Origin: Deltaproteobacteria bacterium
Lineage (GTDB): Bacteria > Myxococcota_A > Polyangia > DRWM01 > JAAZOP01
NCBI GenBank assembly: GCA_016218815.1
Contig: JACRCX010000055.1
Coordinates: 22,257-86,256, forward strand
Reading direction: 5' to 3'
Length of the DNA stretch: 64,000 nt
Shown here: positions 33,166 through 41,760 of the stretch, piece by piece
Position numbering within the stretch: position 1 is the first letter of the stretch
How the letters are laid out: each line of letters begins with the position of its first letter
The notes under the pieces: model-generated
Databases searched by the model: none
Told to the model about the DNA's origin: nothing
What the model saw: the letters and a program-made list of their open reading frames with translations, nothing else
Program-made: the position numbers and the translations under genes

Positions 33166-33837
33166 ATGGGAGTGTCAACACTGTGGCAGAAGCGGCGACG
33201 CTGGGCGCTGGTGCCGGCGATCGTCGGTGCGTTCGTGATGATGGCGGGCACGGCGAAAGCCGACGAGCTGCGCCGCGGCGGGATGGACCCGAAAGCCGGC
33301 GAGTCGGCCGTGACGCTGGCCGAGCTGGCGGACCAGGTGAACCCGTACGGGTACTGGATCGACGACACGGTCGCAGGACGCGTGTGGCGGCCGAGGGAAT
33401 CGCTGGTCGGGTCGGAGTTCGTACCGTACCTGACGGGCGGGTGGTGGACGCAGACGCCGCTGGGGCGGCAGTTCGGTTCGATCTGGCCGTGGGGGCGCGT
33501 CGTGTTCCACTACGGGCGATGGTTCGTCGACGACAAGTTCGGGTGGGTGTGGTCGCCGGGAACCGTTTGGGGCTCGGCATGGGTGGATTGGCGAACGGGC
33601 GACGAGCTGGTCGGGTGGTCGCCGACTCCTCCGGCCGAGCTGGCGTGCCGGATGTCCCCGCGGTGGGTCTTCGTGCCCCGCGACGCGCTGACAAGAGTCG
33701 ATCTGGCACGGCACGTGGTGGAGCGCGAGTCGATCTCGACGGCGATGGCCGAGACCAGGCCGGGGCCGCAGTGGGGCGTGCAGCCCTTGGCGTGCAAGCA
33801 CCCGCAGCCACCGGACTGGGCGACCGCCGTGGGATGA
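33166..33837 (+). CDS. DUF6600-like Trp-rich exported protein
   Basis: 223-residue protein: signal peptide MGVSTLWQKRRRWALVPAIV...GTAKADE, then a Trp-rich body with repeated units of the type NPYGYWIDDTVAGRVWRP, FVPYLTGGWWTQTPLGRQF, VFHYGRWFVDDKFGWVWSPG and SAWVDWRTGDELVGWSPTPP. This repeat plan is that of DUF6600 proteins, short-repeat envelope proteins of unknown role found in Myxococcota and relatives. AAGGAGGATCGACC precedes ATG 33166. It is divergent from otsBA. No FecR or sigma factor is adjacent. Confidence 0.85.
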   Translation: MGVSTLWQKRRRWALVPAIVGAFVMMAGTAKADELRRGGMDPKAGESAVTLAELADQVNPYGYWIDDTVAGRVWRPRESLVGSEFVPYLTGGWWTQTPLGRQFGSIWPWGRVVFHYGRWFVDDKFGWVWSPGTVWGSAWVDWRTGDELVGWSPTPPAELACRMSPRWVFVPRDALTRVDLARHVVERESISTAMAETRPGPQWGVQPLACKHPQPPDWATAVG

Positions 33838-33850
33838 GCGGGCGCCGATC

Positions 33851-33873
33851 GCCCTGAGCGGAGTCGAAGGGGC
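33851..33873. repeat. dispersed CCCTGA(A/G)C...TCGAAGGGG repeat, copy 2
   Basis: GCCCTGAGCGGAGTCGAAGG plus GGC, 14 bp after the stop of the DUF6600-like gene, matching copy 1 (10584) at most positions. Confidence 0.6.
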
Positions 33874-33935
33874 GGCGGCTGGAACCCGCCGCCCGCTCCG
33901 TTGCTCGACCCCGTATCGGTATCCATCCCTCGCCG

Positions 33936-33964
33936 TTGCCCGGAATCGCTCCCGATGCTACGTT
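33936..33964 (+). promoter_or_regulatory. candidate promoter of a leaderless gene
   Basis: TTGCCC (33936-33941), 17-nt spacer, TACGTT (33959-33964). The GTG start at 33971 is 6 nt after the -10 box, with no ribosome site between them. Confidence 0.4.
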
Positions 33965-33970
33965 CGGGTC

Positions 33971-34690
33971 GTGGTGGCAGGCAGGACCGGCGACGCGGCC
34001 GGAACGGAACTGGGGTCGGCTCGACAACGCTCGGTGATCGACGAGGCCGAGAGCATTCTCGACGAAGCGGAGCGGGTGGGTCTTCGTCCGGCCTTGCTCG
34101 GGGGCCTCGCCGTTCGCGCCTGGGCCGGCGCCCTGCCCAGGGAGACCCTCGACGTCGACCTGCACCTTCCGGACGCGGCCGGAGTGGCCGAGTTCGGCCG
34201 TCTCCTCGCGCACCGCGGCTACAGGGTCCTCGACGATCCGGGTTGGCGACGCGCCGTTCGTGCCGGTCCGGACGACAGGGTCGTCGTGGATTGGACGGGG
34301 CCGGACGTACCTGACCCGCGCACCAGGTTGACCTATCGGCTTCATCACCCTCCCACGCGCCGGAAGCTCCGCACCCGGGTCGTGCCGGTCGTCGCCCTCC
34401 CCGATCTCATCGTCCTCAAGTTGCTCGCCGGGCGCGACCAGGACGTCGCCGACCTGCTCCTTCTTGCAACACTCCCCGAACGCCCGTCCGCGACCACGCT
34501 GCTGGAATGCGGGCAATCCGCCCTGGCGGACGGGCGCCTCGAGTCGCAAACGCTGCGCGTGTGCACGTCCGTGCATGCCGGCAATGCCGCGCAGGTCGTG
34601 TCTGCCGTGCTCGGCCGGAACCTCGAGCCCTCCGCCTTGGCTCCCCTCGATCGCCTGGTCTGCGAGCTGCTGGAGGAACTGCGACGATGA
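33971..34690 (+). CDS. nucleotidyltransferase-fold protein (AbiEii/MNT-like)
   Basis: 239-residue protein. The nucleotidyltransferase core is visible as ALLGGLAVRAWAGALPRETL followed by DVDLHLP, i.e. GG...R-x-T-x-DxD, with the catalytic DVD pair. A third acidic strand is RVVVDWTGPD. Then LPDLIVLKLLAGRDQDVADL matches the D-x-x-xLK...R..D pattern of AbiEii-type and DUF6036 proteins. Such proteins serve as toxins in type IV toxin-antitoxin pairs or as antibiotic-type nucleotidyltransferases. GTG 33971 (or 33974) fits a promoter that leaves no leader. The next gene overlaps by ATGA, so the two are translated together. Confidence 0.78.
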   Translation: MVAGRTGDAAGTELGSARQRSVIDEAESILDEAERVGLRPALLGGLAVRAWAGALPRETLDVDLHLPDAAGVAEFGRLLAHRGYRVLDDPGWRRAVRAGPDDRVVVDWTGPDVPDPRTRLTYRLHHPPTRRKLRTRVVPVVALPDLIVLKLLAGRDQDVADLLLLATLPERPSATTLLECGQSALADGRLESQTLRVCTSVHAGNAAQVVSAVLGRNLEPSALAPLDRLVCELLEELRR

Positions 34691-34896
34691 CACCCCGGGG
34701 CTGGGTCGTACTTGCACAACACGCCCGCGCCTTCGAAACACGCGACGAAGCCGTCGCCTACGCCGTTCAACAGTTTCCGTCGGTCGTGTGCGAGTGGACG
34801 ACCGGCGACGACGGACGACCCCTCCTTCGTGAGCGACTCCGGTACGACAGGCTGTGGGACGAGGCGCGCGGCGAGTGGAGGGTGATGCTCGGCTGA
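34687..34896 (+). CDS. 69-residue partner of the nucleotidyltransferase
   Basis: Small protein starting at ATG 34687, overlapping the stop of the nucleotidyltransferase gene (ATGA). It contains GWVVLAQHARAFETRDEAVA and VCEWTTGDDGRPLLRERLRY, and is mixed alpha/beta with no signal or membrane segment. Similar length and coupling are common for antitoxins or small accessory subunits, but I do not recognise the sequence. Coding is supported by overlap, composition and the clean stop. Confidence 0.65.
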   Translation: MTPRGWVVLAQHARAFETRDEAVAYAVQQFPSVVCEWTTGDDGRPLLRERLRYDRLWDEARGEWRVMLG

Positions 34897-35027
34897 TCCG
34901 CCACCGAGGGTCGCCACACCCCGACCGCCGACACCTGCTGCCACGTCCTGGTGCGCGGCACCGGCTCCCCCGCTCCATCCCGTTTGACCCGCCGCCCGAT
35001 CGAGGCCACACTTCCTCGGGGCGCACG

Positions 35028-36782
35028 ATGCGACGAACGACTTCCACCTTCCCGGCCCTCGCCGCCTGCACGGTCCTCGCCGCCGCCTGCGGCGACGGCG
35101 GCCCGCGGCTCCTGGGGGACGTCCCCGGCGAACACTCCGATCCCGGCGCCGACCACGGCCTCGACGCGCCCCCCGACCGCGAGCCCGACGCCGACCTCGC
35201 CGACGGAGCCGACACCAGCGCGGACGACACGGCTCCCGCCGACGCCGACGCCGACGGCGCCGACGCCATCGCCGACGCCGACGGCGACACCATCTCCGAC
35301 GCCCACGAAGGCGACGGCGATCCCGACGGCGACACGCTTCCCAATCGCCTCGACGCCGACTCCGACGGCGACCTCTGGACGGACCGCGACGAAGCCGGCG
35401 ACCTCGATCTCGCCACGCCGCCCGTCGACACCGATGCCGACGGCTCGCCCGATTTCCTCGATGCGGACAGCGACGGCGACCGGCTCGGCGATTCGCAGGA
35501 AGGCGGCCTCGTCTACTGCTCGTCCCGGACCGACCCGGATACCGACCACGACGGCCGGTCGGACCTCCTCGAGCTCGTCTACGGCAGCGACCCCTGCAGC
35601 GCCGACCCGCCGCCGCGCGGCGACACGATCTTCGTCGCCTTCCCCGACGACGACCCGGAACCCGCGTCGTACACCGTCCCCTTCGGCACCTCCCACCAGC
35701 GGGCGGACCTTCTCCTGCTCGCGGACGCGTCGGCGACGATGGCGGACGAGCTCCACGCGCTCGGCACGAACTTCAGCTCGCTCATCGTGCCGGCCACGGT
35801 CGCCGCCATCCCCGACGTGTGGTTCGGATTCGCCCTCTTCTCCGATTACCCCGTCGCGCCGTTCGGCGGACCCGCGGATGTCGCCTTCGCCGGCGGAACC
35901 GCGCTCACCTCGGACGTCTCCGCCGTCCAGCGCGCCCTCGCCGCGCTCGTTCCGCTCGACGGCGGCGACGCCCCCGGCAGCCAGGCCGCCGCGCTCTGGA
36001 CGCTCGCCTCGGGAGATCCGTCCCGCGTCCTTCCGGCGCCGACGCTCCCCGCCTGCCGGCCCTCCTCCTCCGATCCCTACCCGTGCCGGCGCCCCGACGC
36101 CGTGCCGCTCGTCGTGCTGCTCACCGACCGGCCGTTCCACGACGGGCCCGGCAGCTCGGCGCCCTACGCCGGCCCCGTGGGAGGCGTCGTGCCCCCCACC
36201 TTCGACGAAGCAGCGGCCGAGCTGGCCGCCCGCGGCGTCCGCGTCCTCGGCGTCGACACCGGCGGCGGCGCGGCGACGGCCGACCTCGAGGCGCTCGCGC
36301 GCGCGACCGGCGCCGTGGATCTGTGGGACGCCCCCGTCGTCCGGACCGCCCCGCCCGACGGCCGAGGCCTGGACGTCGCGATCATCAATGCCGTCCGGAG
36401 TTTCACCCTCGACGTGCCGGTCGAGGTCCGGGTATCGATCGCCGACGACCCCGCGGACGCCGTGGACGCCGTCGCCGCGTTCGTCGACCATCTCGAGCTG
36501 GACGTCTCCGGACGCTCGAGCTGGGACCCCGCGGTCGGCGCGTCGAGAGTCTGCACGGCCGGCTACCCGACGGCCGATCGCGATGGCGACGGGTACGCGG
36601 ACTCCCTGCTCCAGCTCCCGCCCGGGTCGTCGGCCTGCGTCGTCATCGCGGCGAAACGGAACACCACCGTGCCGGCCACGCCCGACGCGCAGCTCTTCCG
36701 CGCCGTGTTGTACATGCGGATCGACGGCCTCTACCCGGTCGACTCACGCGACGTCTACTTCCTGGTCCCGCCGCGCTGGTGA
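35028..36782 (+). CDS. lipoprotein with calcium-type Asp repeats and VWA domain
   Basis: 584-residue lipoprotein: MRRTTSTFPALAACTVLAAA with lipobox AAC. An acidic linker (residues ~35-80) leads to thrombospondin-type-3-like calcium repeats (DADGDTISDAHEGDGDPDGD, DADSDGDLWTDRDE, DADSDGDRLGDSQ). From ~residue 220 a VWA-like domain is seen: ADLLLLADASATMADELHAL (DxSxT-type MIDAS), PDVWFGFALFSDYPV, VPLVVVLLTDRPFHD, GVRVLGVDTGGG. A final beta domain ends YFLVPPRW. Probably outer-surface. ATG 35028 is supported mainly by the signal peptide; the ribosome site is weak (CGGGGCGCACG). Confidence 0.85.
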   Translation: MRRTTSTFPALAACTVLAAACGDGGPRLLGDVPGEHSDPGADHGLDAPPDREPDADLADGADTSADDTAPADADADGADAIADADGDTISDAHEGDGDPDGDTLPNRLDADSDGDLWTDRDEAGDLDLATPPVDTDADGSPDFLDADSDGDRLGDSQEGGLVYCSSRTDPDTDHDGRSDLLELVYGSDPCSADPPPRGDTIFVAFPDDDPEPASYTVPFGTSHQRADLLLLADASATMADELHALGTNFSSLIVPATVAAIPDVWFGFALFSDYPVAPFGGPADVAFAGGTALTSDVSAVQRALAALVPLDGGDAPGSQAAALWTLASGDPSRVLPAPTLPACRPSSSDPYPCRRPDAVPLVVLLTDRPFHDGPGSSAPYAGPVGGVVPPTFDEAAAELAARGVRVLGVDTGGGAATADLEALARATGAVDLWDAPVVRTAPPDGRGLDVAIINAVRSFTLDVPVEVRVSIADDPADAVDAVAAFVDHLELDVSGRSSWDPAVGASRVCTAGYPTADRDGDGYADSLLQLPPGSSACVVIAAKRNTTVPATPDAQLFRAVLYMRIDGLYPVDSRDVYFLVPPRW

Positions 36783-36868
36783 AGCAGGAGACCACGGCCG
36801 CAGGGTCCCCGGGCCCCCGCCCCGCGCCCGCGCACCCCGGCGTCGGGATTCGCGGGCGAAGCCGACGC

Positions 36869-36897
36869 TTGATCCCGCCGCATGACCCGACCATATT
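36869..36897 (+). promoter_or_regulatory. candidate sigma70-type promoter for glyA-gcvT
   Basis: TTGATC (36869-36874), 17-nt spacer, CATATT (36892-36897), 34 nt upstream of ATG 36932, followed by GGGAGG as ribosome site. Confidence 0.5.
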
Positions 36898-36931
36898 CCC
36901 GGTCGGCTCGAGGGGGACGGGAGGTACCGTC

Positions 36932-39900
36932 ATGAGCGGCACTCTGTTGCAGGGAACGCTGCGCGAGATCGATCCCAGGCTCTCCGACCTGTTCGACCTC
37001 GAGTCGGCCCGGCAGGACCGCAAGCTGATCCTCATCGCCTCGGAGTCGATGTGCCCGGACGCCGTGCGCGAGGCGCTGGCCAGCGGGTTCGGACACCTCT
37101 ACGCCGAGGGCTACCCCTCGATGAAAATGTGCACCGAGGACGAGACGCGGCTGTGCGATCACGCCGAGCAGCTCTCGTACATCCGCCGCTACTCCGACCG
37201 GCGCTACTACAAGGGCGTTGAGCTGGTCGACTTCGTCGAGTCGCTCGCGCGACGGCGCATGGCCGAGGCCTTCGCCACCGCCGACGTCCCGGCCTCGACC
37301 ATCCACGCCAACGTCCAGCCGCTCTCCGGCGCCGCCGCGAACAACGCGGTCTACAACGCCTTCGCCTCGCCCGGCGACGTCGTCATGGGCATGAGCCTCT
37401 CGAGCGGCGGGCACCTCACCCACGGCAGCCCGGTCAACCGCTCGGGCCGCACCCACCGCATCGTCTCCTACACCGTCGGTCCGGACGGGCGCCTGGACTA
37501 CGCCGCGATCCGCAAGCTGGCCCTGGAGGCGAAACCCAGGATCCTCATCGGCGGGTTCTCGGCGTACCCCTGGGACATCGACTGGGCCGAGTTCCGCAGG
37601 ATCGCCGATGACGCGGGCGCGATCCTCCTCGCGGACATCGCCCACACCGCGGGGCTCGTCGCCGCCGGCGTCGTCCGCTCGCCGCTCGGACACGCCCACG
37701 TCGTCTCGTTCACGACCCACAAGTCGTTCTGCGGCCCCCGCGGCGCCTGCCTCCTCTCCACGCACCCCGAAATCGCACGCAAGCTCGACGTGGGCGTGTT
37801 CCCCGGCGAACAGGGCGGGCCGCACGTGCACCAGATCGCCGGCAAGGCCGTCGCCGCAAAGCTCGCGGCCACGCCCCAGTTCCACGCCCTCATGCGCCGC
37901 GTCGCCGAGAACGCCAAGGCGCTCGCCGCCGCCCTCGTCGAGGCCGGCCTGGCCCTCGCCTACGGCGGCACCGATACCCACCTCGTCCTCGTCGACCTGA
38001 AGAAGCTGCCCTCCCCGACCGGGACCGTGCTCTCCGGCGAGACCGCGTCCCGCATCCTCGACCTCGTCGGCTTGACCTGCAACAAGAACACCATCCAGGG
38101 CGACGCCAGCGCCGTCCACCCCACCGCCGTCCGCTTCGGTACCGTCTGGGCCAGCCAGCGCGGCCTCGGCCCGGCCGAAATGGCCCAGGTCGCCCGCATC
38201 GCCGCCCGCGTCCTCCAGGCGATCCACCCCTACAACTACCTCGGCGGCGCCTCCCCCATCGGCCGCGGCAAGCTCGACCTCGAGGTGCTGGAGACCGCCC
38301 GCCGCGAGGTCGACGACCTCCTCGCCGGCTTCCGTTCCCCGGGCTCCCCGGTTCCGCCAGCCCCCCTTCGACAAGCTCAGGGCGGGGCCGGCCCCCACCT
38401 CGGCTACCCCTATCTGCTGGAACCCCGCGCCCAGAAGCCCGCGAATCGTGCGCGCCTGGAAGTCTCCGGCGCCAGGGCGCCGCACCTCCTGGACGGGGCT
38501 TGCACGGCGGACGTGCGCAGCGTCGAGGCCGGCGGCTCTGCCGAAACGCTGCTGCTCGATCGCAAGGGCACGCCGCTCGCGGCCGGTACCGTCAAGCGGA
38601 CCGCGCCTCGCCCCGATGGGGCGCCGCGTTTCGAGCTGGACCTCGCCGGACCGGCGGCCGGGAACGTCGCCGCCTGGCTGCGAGCGCTGTCCGACGGCTA
38701 CGTGCTGCACGACGACGACCTGCTCCTGAAGGTCGAGGGCCCGGCGAAGGTCGTGGAACTGGAGCTCGGGTCGGGTGCGTCGCCGAAGGCGCCGCCGGAG
38801 AAGGTCACGTTCAGCGACCGGCGGGTCTGCACCGCCAAGCCGTACTTCATCGGGCGCCGCGCGATGCGTCGCGCCGGCGAGTGGCTGGCGCCCGCGCGCG
38901 AGACCTTCCGCTGGACGCCGCCCCCGGCGGAACAGAAGAGGACCTGCCTGTACGAAGAACACCTCCGGCGCGCCAACAAGCGCATGATCGTCCCCTTCGC
39001 CGGCTGGATGATGCCGGTCTGGTTCCAGGGGATCGCCCAGGAGCACGACGCCGTGCGCTCGCGCGCCGGCCTCTTCGACGTCTCGCACATGGGGACCATG
39101 GAACTCGAGGGACCGGACGCCGAGCGCTTCCTGGACCTCGTCACGGTGAACTACGTAGCGATGCTGCGCATCGGCCAGGCGCACTACAGCTACCTGCTCG
39201 ATCCCGACGGACGCGTGATCGACGACATCCTGGTCTACCGGCGCGGCGACGAGAAGTTCTTCGTGGTGGTCAACGCGGCGAATGCCGAGGAGGACGAGGC
39301 CTGGCTGCGGGCCGCGGCCTCGGGGCGCTTCCTGCTCGATCGCAAGGACCCGGGACTCGAGCCGCCGCAGCGCCTCGTGATCCGGAACCTCAAGGACCCG
39401 TCCAGCGGCGACGACCGCCGGGTCGACCTGGCCTTGCAGGGCCCGGCCTCCCTGCCGACGCTGCTGGCGCTGGCCGGACCGGGAAAGTTCGCGGGCCGGC
39501 TCGAGCGGCTGGGCCGGTTCGAGTTCAGCGAGGGGCTCCTGGACGGCGTGCCGGCCATCGTCTCGCGCACCGGCTACACGGGCGAGGATGTCGGGTTCGA
39601 GATGTACCTGCACCCGGACGCCGCGCCCCGGATCTGGAACCTCCTCCTGGAGAAGGGCGCGCCGCTCGGCGTGGTCCCCGCGGGGCTGGGCGCCCGCGAC
39701 TCGACGCGCACCGAGGCCGGACTGCCGCTGCACGGGCACGAGCTGGCCGGCGGGAACGCCGTCAACCCGGTCGAAGCCGGCTACGGCTCCTTCGTGCGGC
39801 TGCACAAGCCGTTCTTCGTCGGACGCGAACACATGGTCGAGGCGGCGACGAAGCCCCGCCGCGTCATCGTGCGCTTCCGCGTGGGCGAGCAGGGCGGGAA

Positions 39901-40210
39901 GATGATCCGCCCCGGCAACGTCGTGGTCGACGGGCGGCGCGGCGACTTCGCGGGCACCGTGACCTCCTGCACGGCGGTCGACGGTTACCAGTACGGCATG
40001 GCGCTCGTCGATCCTTCCCTCGCGGCTCCGGGCACGAAGCTCTCCGTCTTCGCCATGTCCGAGAAGGACAAGATGCCGCCCTGCAAGACGCTCGCCGAGC
40101 TGCGTCCCGGCGATCGCGTCGTGGTCCCGCGCGAGGCGACCGTGGTCACCCGCTTCGCCGCGCGCGACCCGGTCACGGGCAGGCTGGCGTACGATCGGAC
40201 GGCGGTCTAG
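36932..40210 (+). CDS. GlyA-GcvT fusion (serine hydroxymethyltransferase / aminomethyltransferase)
   Basis: 1092-residue fusion. Residues 1-470 are PLP-dependent serine hydroxymethyltransferase: ILIASESMCPDAVREAL, VQPLSGAAANNAVYNAF, ADIAHTAGLVAAG, and the PLP lysine in SFTTHKSFCGPRGA (~263). After a linker and an unassigned ~150-residue domain, residues ~675-1090 are glycine-cleavage T-protein: FAGWMMPVWFQGIAQEHDAV, GLFDVSHMGTMEL, catalytic Asp in VIDDILVYRRG, GYTGEDVGFEMY, GLGARDSTRTEAGLPLHGHE. Both halves keep their key residues. Joined, they could pass methylene-THF from glycine cleavage to serine synthesis. GcvP, GcvH and Lpd are not in the window. The linker contains a dispersed repeat (38364-38382). 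Confidence 0.93.
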   Translation: MSGTLLQGTLREIDPRLSDLFDLESARQDRKLILIASESMCPDAVREALASGFGHLYAEGYPSMKMCTEDETRLCDHAEQLSYIRRYSDRRYYKGVELVDFVESLARRRMAEAFATADVPASTIHANVQPLSGAAANNAVYNAFASPGDVVMGMSLSSGGHLTHGSPVNRSGRTHRIVSYTVGPDGRLDYAAIRKLALEAKPRILIGGFSAYPWDIDWAEFRRIADDAGAILLADIAHTAGLVAAGVVRSPLGHAHVVSFTTHKSFCGPRGACLLSTHPEIARKLDVGVFPGEQGGPHVHQIAGKAVAAKLAATPQFHALMRRVAENAKALAAALVEAGLALAYGGTDTHLVLVDLKKLPSPTGTVLSGETASRILDLVGLTCNKNTIQGDASAVHPTAVRFGTVWASQRGLGPAEMAQVARIAARVLQAIHPYNYLGGASPIGRGKLDLEVLETARREVDDLLAGFRSPGSPVPPAPLRQAQGGAGPHLGYPYLLEPRAQKPANRARLEVSGARAPHLLDGACTADVRSVEAGGSAETLLLDRKGTPLAAGTVKRTAPRPDGAPRFELDLAGPAAGNVAAWLRALSDGYVLHDDDLLLKVEGPAKVVELELGSGASPKAPPEKVTFSDRRVCTAKPYFIGRRAMRRAGEWLAPARETFRWTPPPAEQKRTCLYEEHLRRANKRMIVPFAGWMMPVWFQGIAQEHDAVRSRAGLFDVSHMGTMELEGPDAERFLDLVTVNYVAMLRIGQAHYSYLLDPDGRVIDDILVYRRGDEKFFVVVNAANAEEDEAWLRAAASGRFLLDRKDPGLEPPQRLVIRNLKDPSSGDDRRVDLALQGPASLPTLLALAGPGKFAGRLERLGRFEFSEGLLDGVPAIVSRTGYTGEDVGFEMYLHPDAAPRIWNLLLEKGAPLGVVPAGLGARDSTRTEAGLPLHGHELAGGNAVNPVEAGYGSFVRLHKPFFVGREHMVEAATKPRRVIVRFRVGEQGGKMIRPGNVVVDGRRGDFAGTVTSCTAVDGYQYGMALVDPSLAAPGTKLSVFAMSEKDKMPPCKTLAELRPGDRVVVPREATVVTRFAARDPVTGRLAYDRTAV
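38364..38382. repeat. dispersed repeat inside the GlyA-GcvT linker, copy 3 (inverted)
   Basis: CCCTTCGACAAGCTCAGGG, the reverse-complement orientation of copies 1 and 2. It is translated in frame as PLRQAQGG just after the GlyA domain ends, so the repeat expanded the linker without breaking the frame. Confidence 0.65.
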
Positions 40211-40242
40211 CCGGGTCCCGGGAAGGGCCGCTGCCCCGCGTA

Positions 40243-40299
40243 CCGAACCGCGGGCTTCAGCCCGCGGCTGTCAGCCGCGCCCTGAAGGGCGCGGTTCGG
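40243..40299. repeat. REP-like double hairpin
   Basis: 57-bp unit bounded by a 10-bp inverted repeat (CCGAACCGCG at 40243-40252; CGCGGTTCGG at 40290-40299). Inside are two hairpins: CCGCGGGCT-TC-AGCCCGCGG (40248-40267) and CCGCGCCC-TGAA-GGGCGCGG (40275-40294). It sits 32 bp after glyA-gcvT, between convergent genes, and could terminate both. A related unit is at 63967-64000. Confidence 0.75.
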
Positions 40300-40332
40300 T
40301 TAGGGGGTGTGGCGGCGTATCCGGTCCGGTGC

Positions 40333-41367
40333 TCACTCGGCGGGCGGCACCTCCACCGGCGGCTCCTCGTCGCGCTCCATCACGTAGAGGTGGCAATCGT
40401 CCCAGCCGGTCACGTAAACCCGGCGGCCGTCGGCGGTCGCGTCCAGCCCGCAGGGCTTCTCGATGCCGTCGATCGTGAAGTCGCGCGCCGTCCCGTCCTC
40501 GGTGTCGATGACCACCATCTCGTGCGCGCCGTACGCGGCGGAGAAGATCCAGCGGCCGTCGGCACTGATGTCGATCGTCTTCGGGCTGTAGCCCCCCGGC
40601 CATTTCTGCAGGACCTCGCCGGTCGCCACGTCGACCTGGAACACCGCCGCGGAGACCTGCGCCGAGACGTAGAAGAACCGCTGGTCCGGCGAGACGATCA
40701 CGTGCCGCGGATAGCGCCCGCACGGCACCTCGTCGCGGATCTCGTCGAACGTGCTCGCGTCGAAAAACGAGAGCGTGTGGTCCGCGTGGTTGCCGACGAC
40801 CAGCACCCCGCTCGACGAGACCGCGATGCCCCGGGGGTGGTGCCCCACCCGCAGCCGCCGCACCTCCACCCGCTCCACCAGGTCGACCACCGAGACGTCG
40901 TCGCTCGACCAGTTCGACACGTACAGCGTCCTCTCGTCCGCCGAAATCGCCATCGTCTTGGGGTTCGCCCCGACCTCGATCTCCGCCGCCACCGTGTTCG
41001 TCGCCAGGTCGATCACCTCGACCATCCCGCGACGGAAGTTCGAGACGTACAACGTGGAGCCGTCACGCGTGATCACCATCTCCACGCCGTTCCCCTCGAA
41101 CTCGATGACCCCGGTCTCCTCCAGCGTGTCCGTGCGGTAGATCCCCACGTTCTTCGCGTCGCGCCGGCCGAAGTTGGTGACGTAGGCCGTCGACTCGTCC
41201 GGCGAGAGCAGGACCGCCTTCGGCATCGAGTAGGTGTCCGCCATATCGACAACGCGGTAGCGCGCCGCGCGGGCCGCCGCCGGCGGTGCCGACACCGCCG
41301 CGGCCGCACACGCGAGCAGCAAAACCCCCGCGCGCACCGCCCCCCCTAGCCTCCGCAGCTCGAACAT
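40333..41367 (-). CDS. exported YVTN beta-propeller protein
   Basis: 344-residue protein: signal peptide MFELRRLGGAVRAGVLLLAC...APPAAARA. The rest is a seven-blade YVTN/NHL-type propeller with repeats such as SPDESTAYVTNFGRRDAKNV, TRDGSTLYVSNFRRGMVEVI, SADERTLYVSNWSSDDVSVV, SPDQRFFYVSAQ and ADGRRVYVTGWDDCHLYV. Such proteins bind ligands or cofactors in the periplasm or at the surface; none is identifiable here. ATG 41367 overlaps the 3' end of the FmdB-type gene by 22 bp, indicating co-translation. Confidence 0.88.
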   Translation of the reverse strand: MFELRRLGGAVRAGVLLLACAAAAVSAPPAAARAARYRVVDMADTYSMPKAVLLSPDESTAYVTNFGRRDAKNVGIYRTDTLEETGVIEFEGNGVEMVITRDGSTLYVSNFRRGMVEVIDLATNTVAAEIEVGANPKTMAISADERTLYVSNWSSDDVSVVDLVERVEVRRLRVGHHPRGIAVSSSGVLVVGNHADHTLSFFDASTFDEIRDEVPCGRYPRHVIVSPDQRFFYVSAQVSAAVFQVDVATGEVLQKWPGGYSPKTIDISADGRWIFSAAYGAHEMVVIDTEDGTARDFTIDGIEKPCGLDATADGRRVYVTGWDDCHLYVMERDEEPPVEVPPAE

Positions 41368-41582
41368 CCCGAAGGTCCGGGACGACAGGTGGCGCACGCC
41401 GAGCCTCCCCCACCCGCCGTCGTGCGCATCGAGCCGCCCTCGCACTTGAAGGCGAACTTCGACAGCTTCCGCACCACCTTGCTCTTTCCGCACTTCGGGC
41501 ACTCGACCCGCTCCTCCGCGTTGCGCACCAGCTCCTCGAACTCCTTCCCGCAGCCGCAACACTCGTACTCGTACAACGGCAT
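41346..41582 (-). CDS. FmdB-family zinc ribbon protein
   Basis: 78-residue protein starting MPLYEYECCGCGKEFEELVR with the FmdB/CxxC zinc ribbon (CCGC near residue 7 and CPKC near residue 29). It ends in a Gly/Ser/Cys-rich tail (SACATCRPGPSGCSSCGG). FmdB-type proteins are putative regulatory or metal-binding proteins. ATG 41582 has GGAGG 6 nt upstream. A TTGCCC/TATGTT promoter lies 27 nt upstream. It overlaps the propeller gene by 22 bp. Confidence 0.93.
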   Translation of the reverse strand: MPLYEYECCGCGKEFEELVRNAEERVECPKCGKSKVVRKLSKFAFKCEGGSMRTTAGGGGSACATCRPGPSGCSSCGG

Positions 41583-41608
41583 CGCCAACCTCCGGCCCCA
41601 GCCCGTGC

Positions 41609-41637
41609 AACATAGAGCCGGGGGGAGCGGCGGGCAA
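41609..41637 (-). promoter_or_regulatory. candidate sigma70-type promoter
   Basis: Minus strand: TTGCCC (41637-41632), 17-nt spacer, TATGTT (41614-41609), driving the FmdB-type/propeller pair. Confidence 0.5.
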
Positions 41638-41760
41638 GTAGACGTCGCGGGAGGGAGGGGGATTCTGGTGGGTCGCTCGGGTCGAGACGCAACGAATTGC
41701 GGCGGGGGCGCGAAGGAGGGGGCGCCGCGGAGCTCGGGGCGCCGCGCGGGAGGCGGGACG

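Noticed and set aside
35819..36931. upstream extension of the GlyA-GcvT frame
   Set aside because: It would overlap the VWA lipoprotein; the real start is ATG 36932 with GGGAGG upstream.
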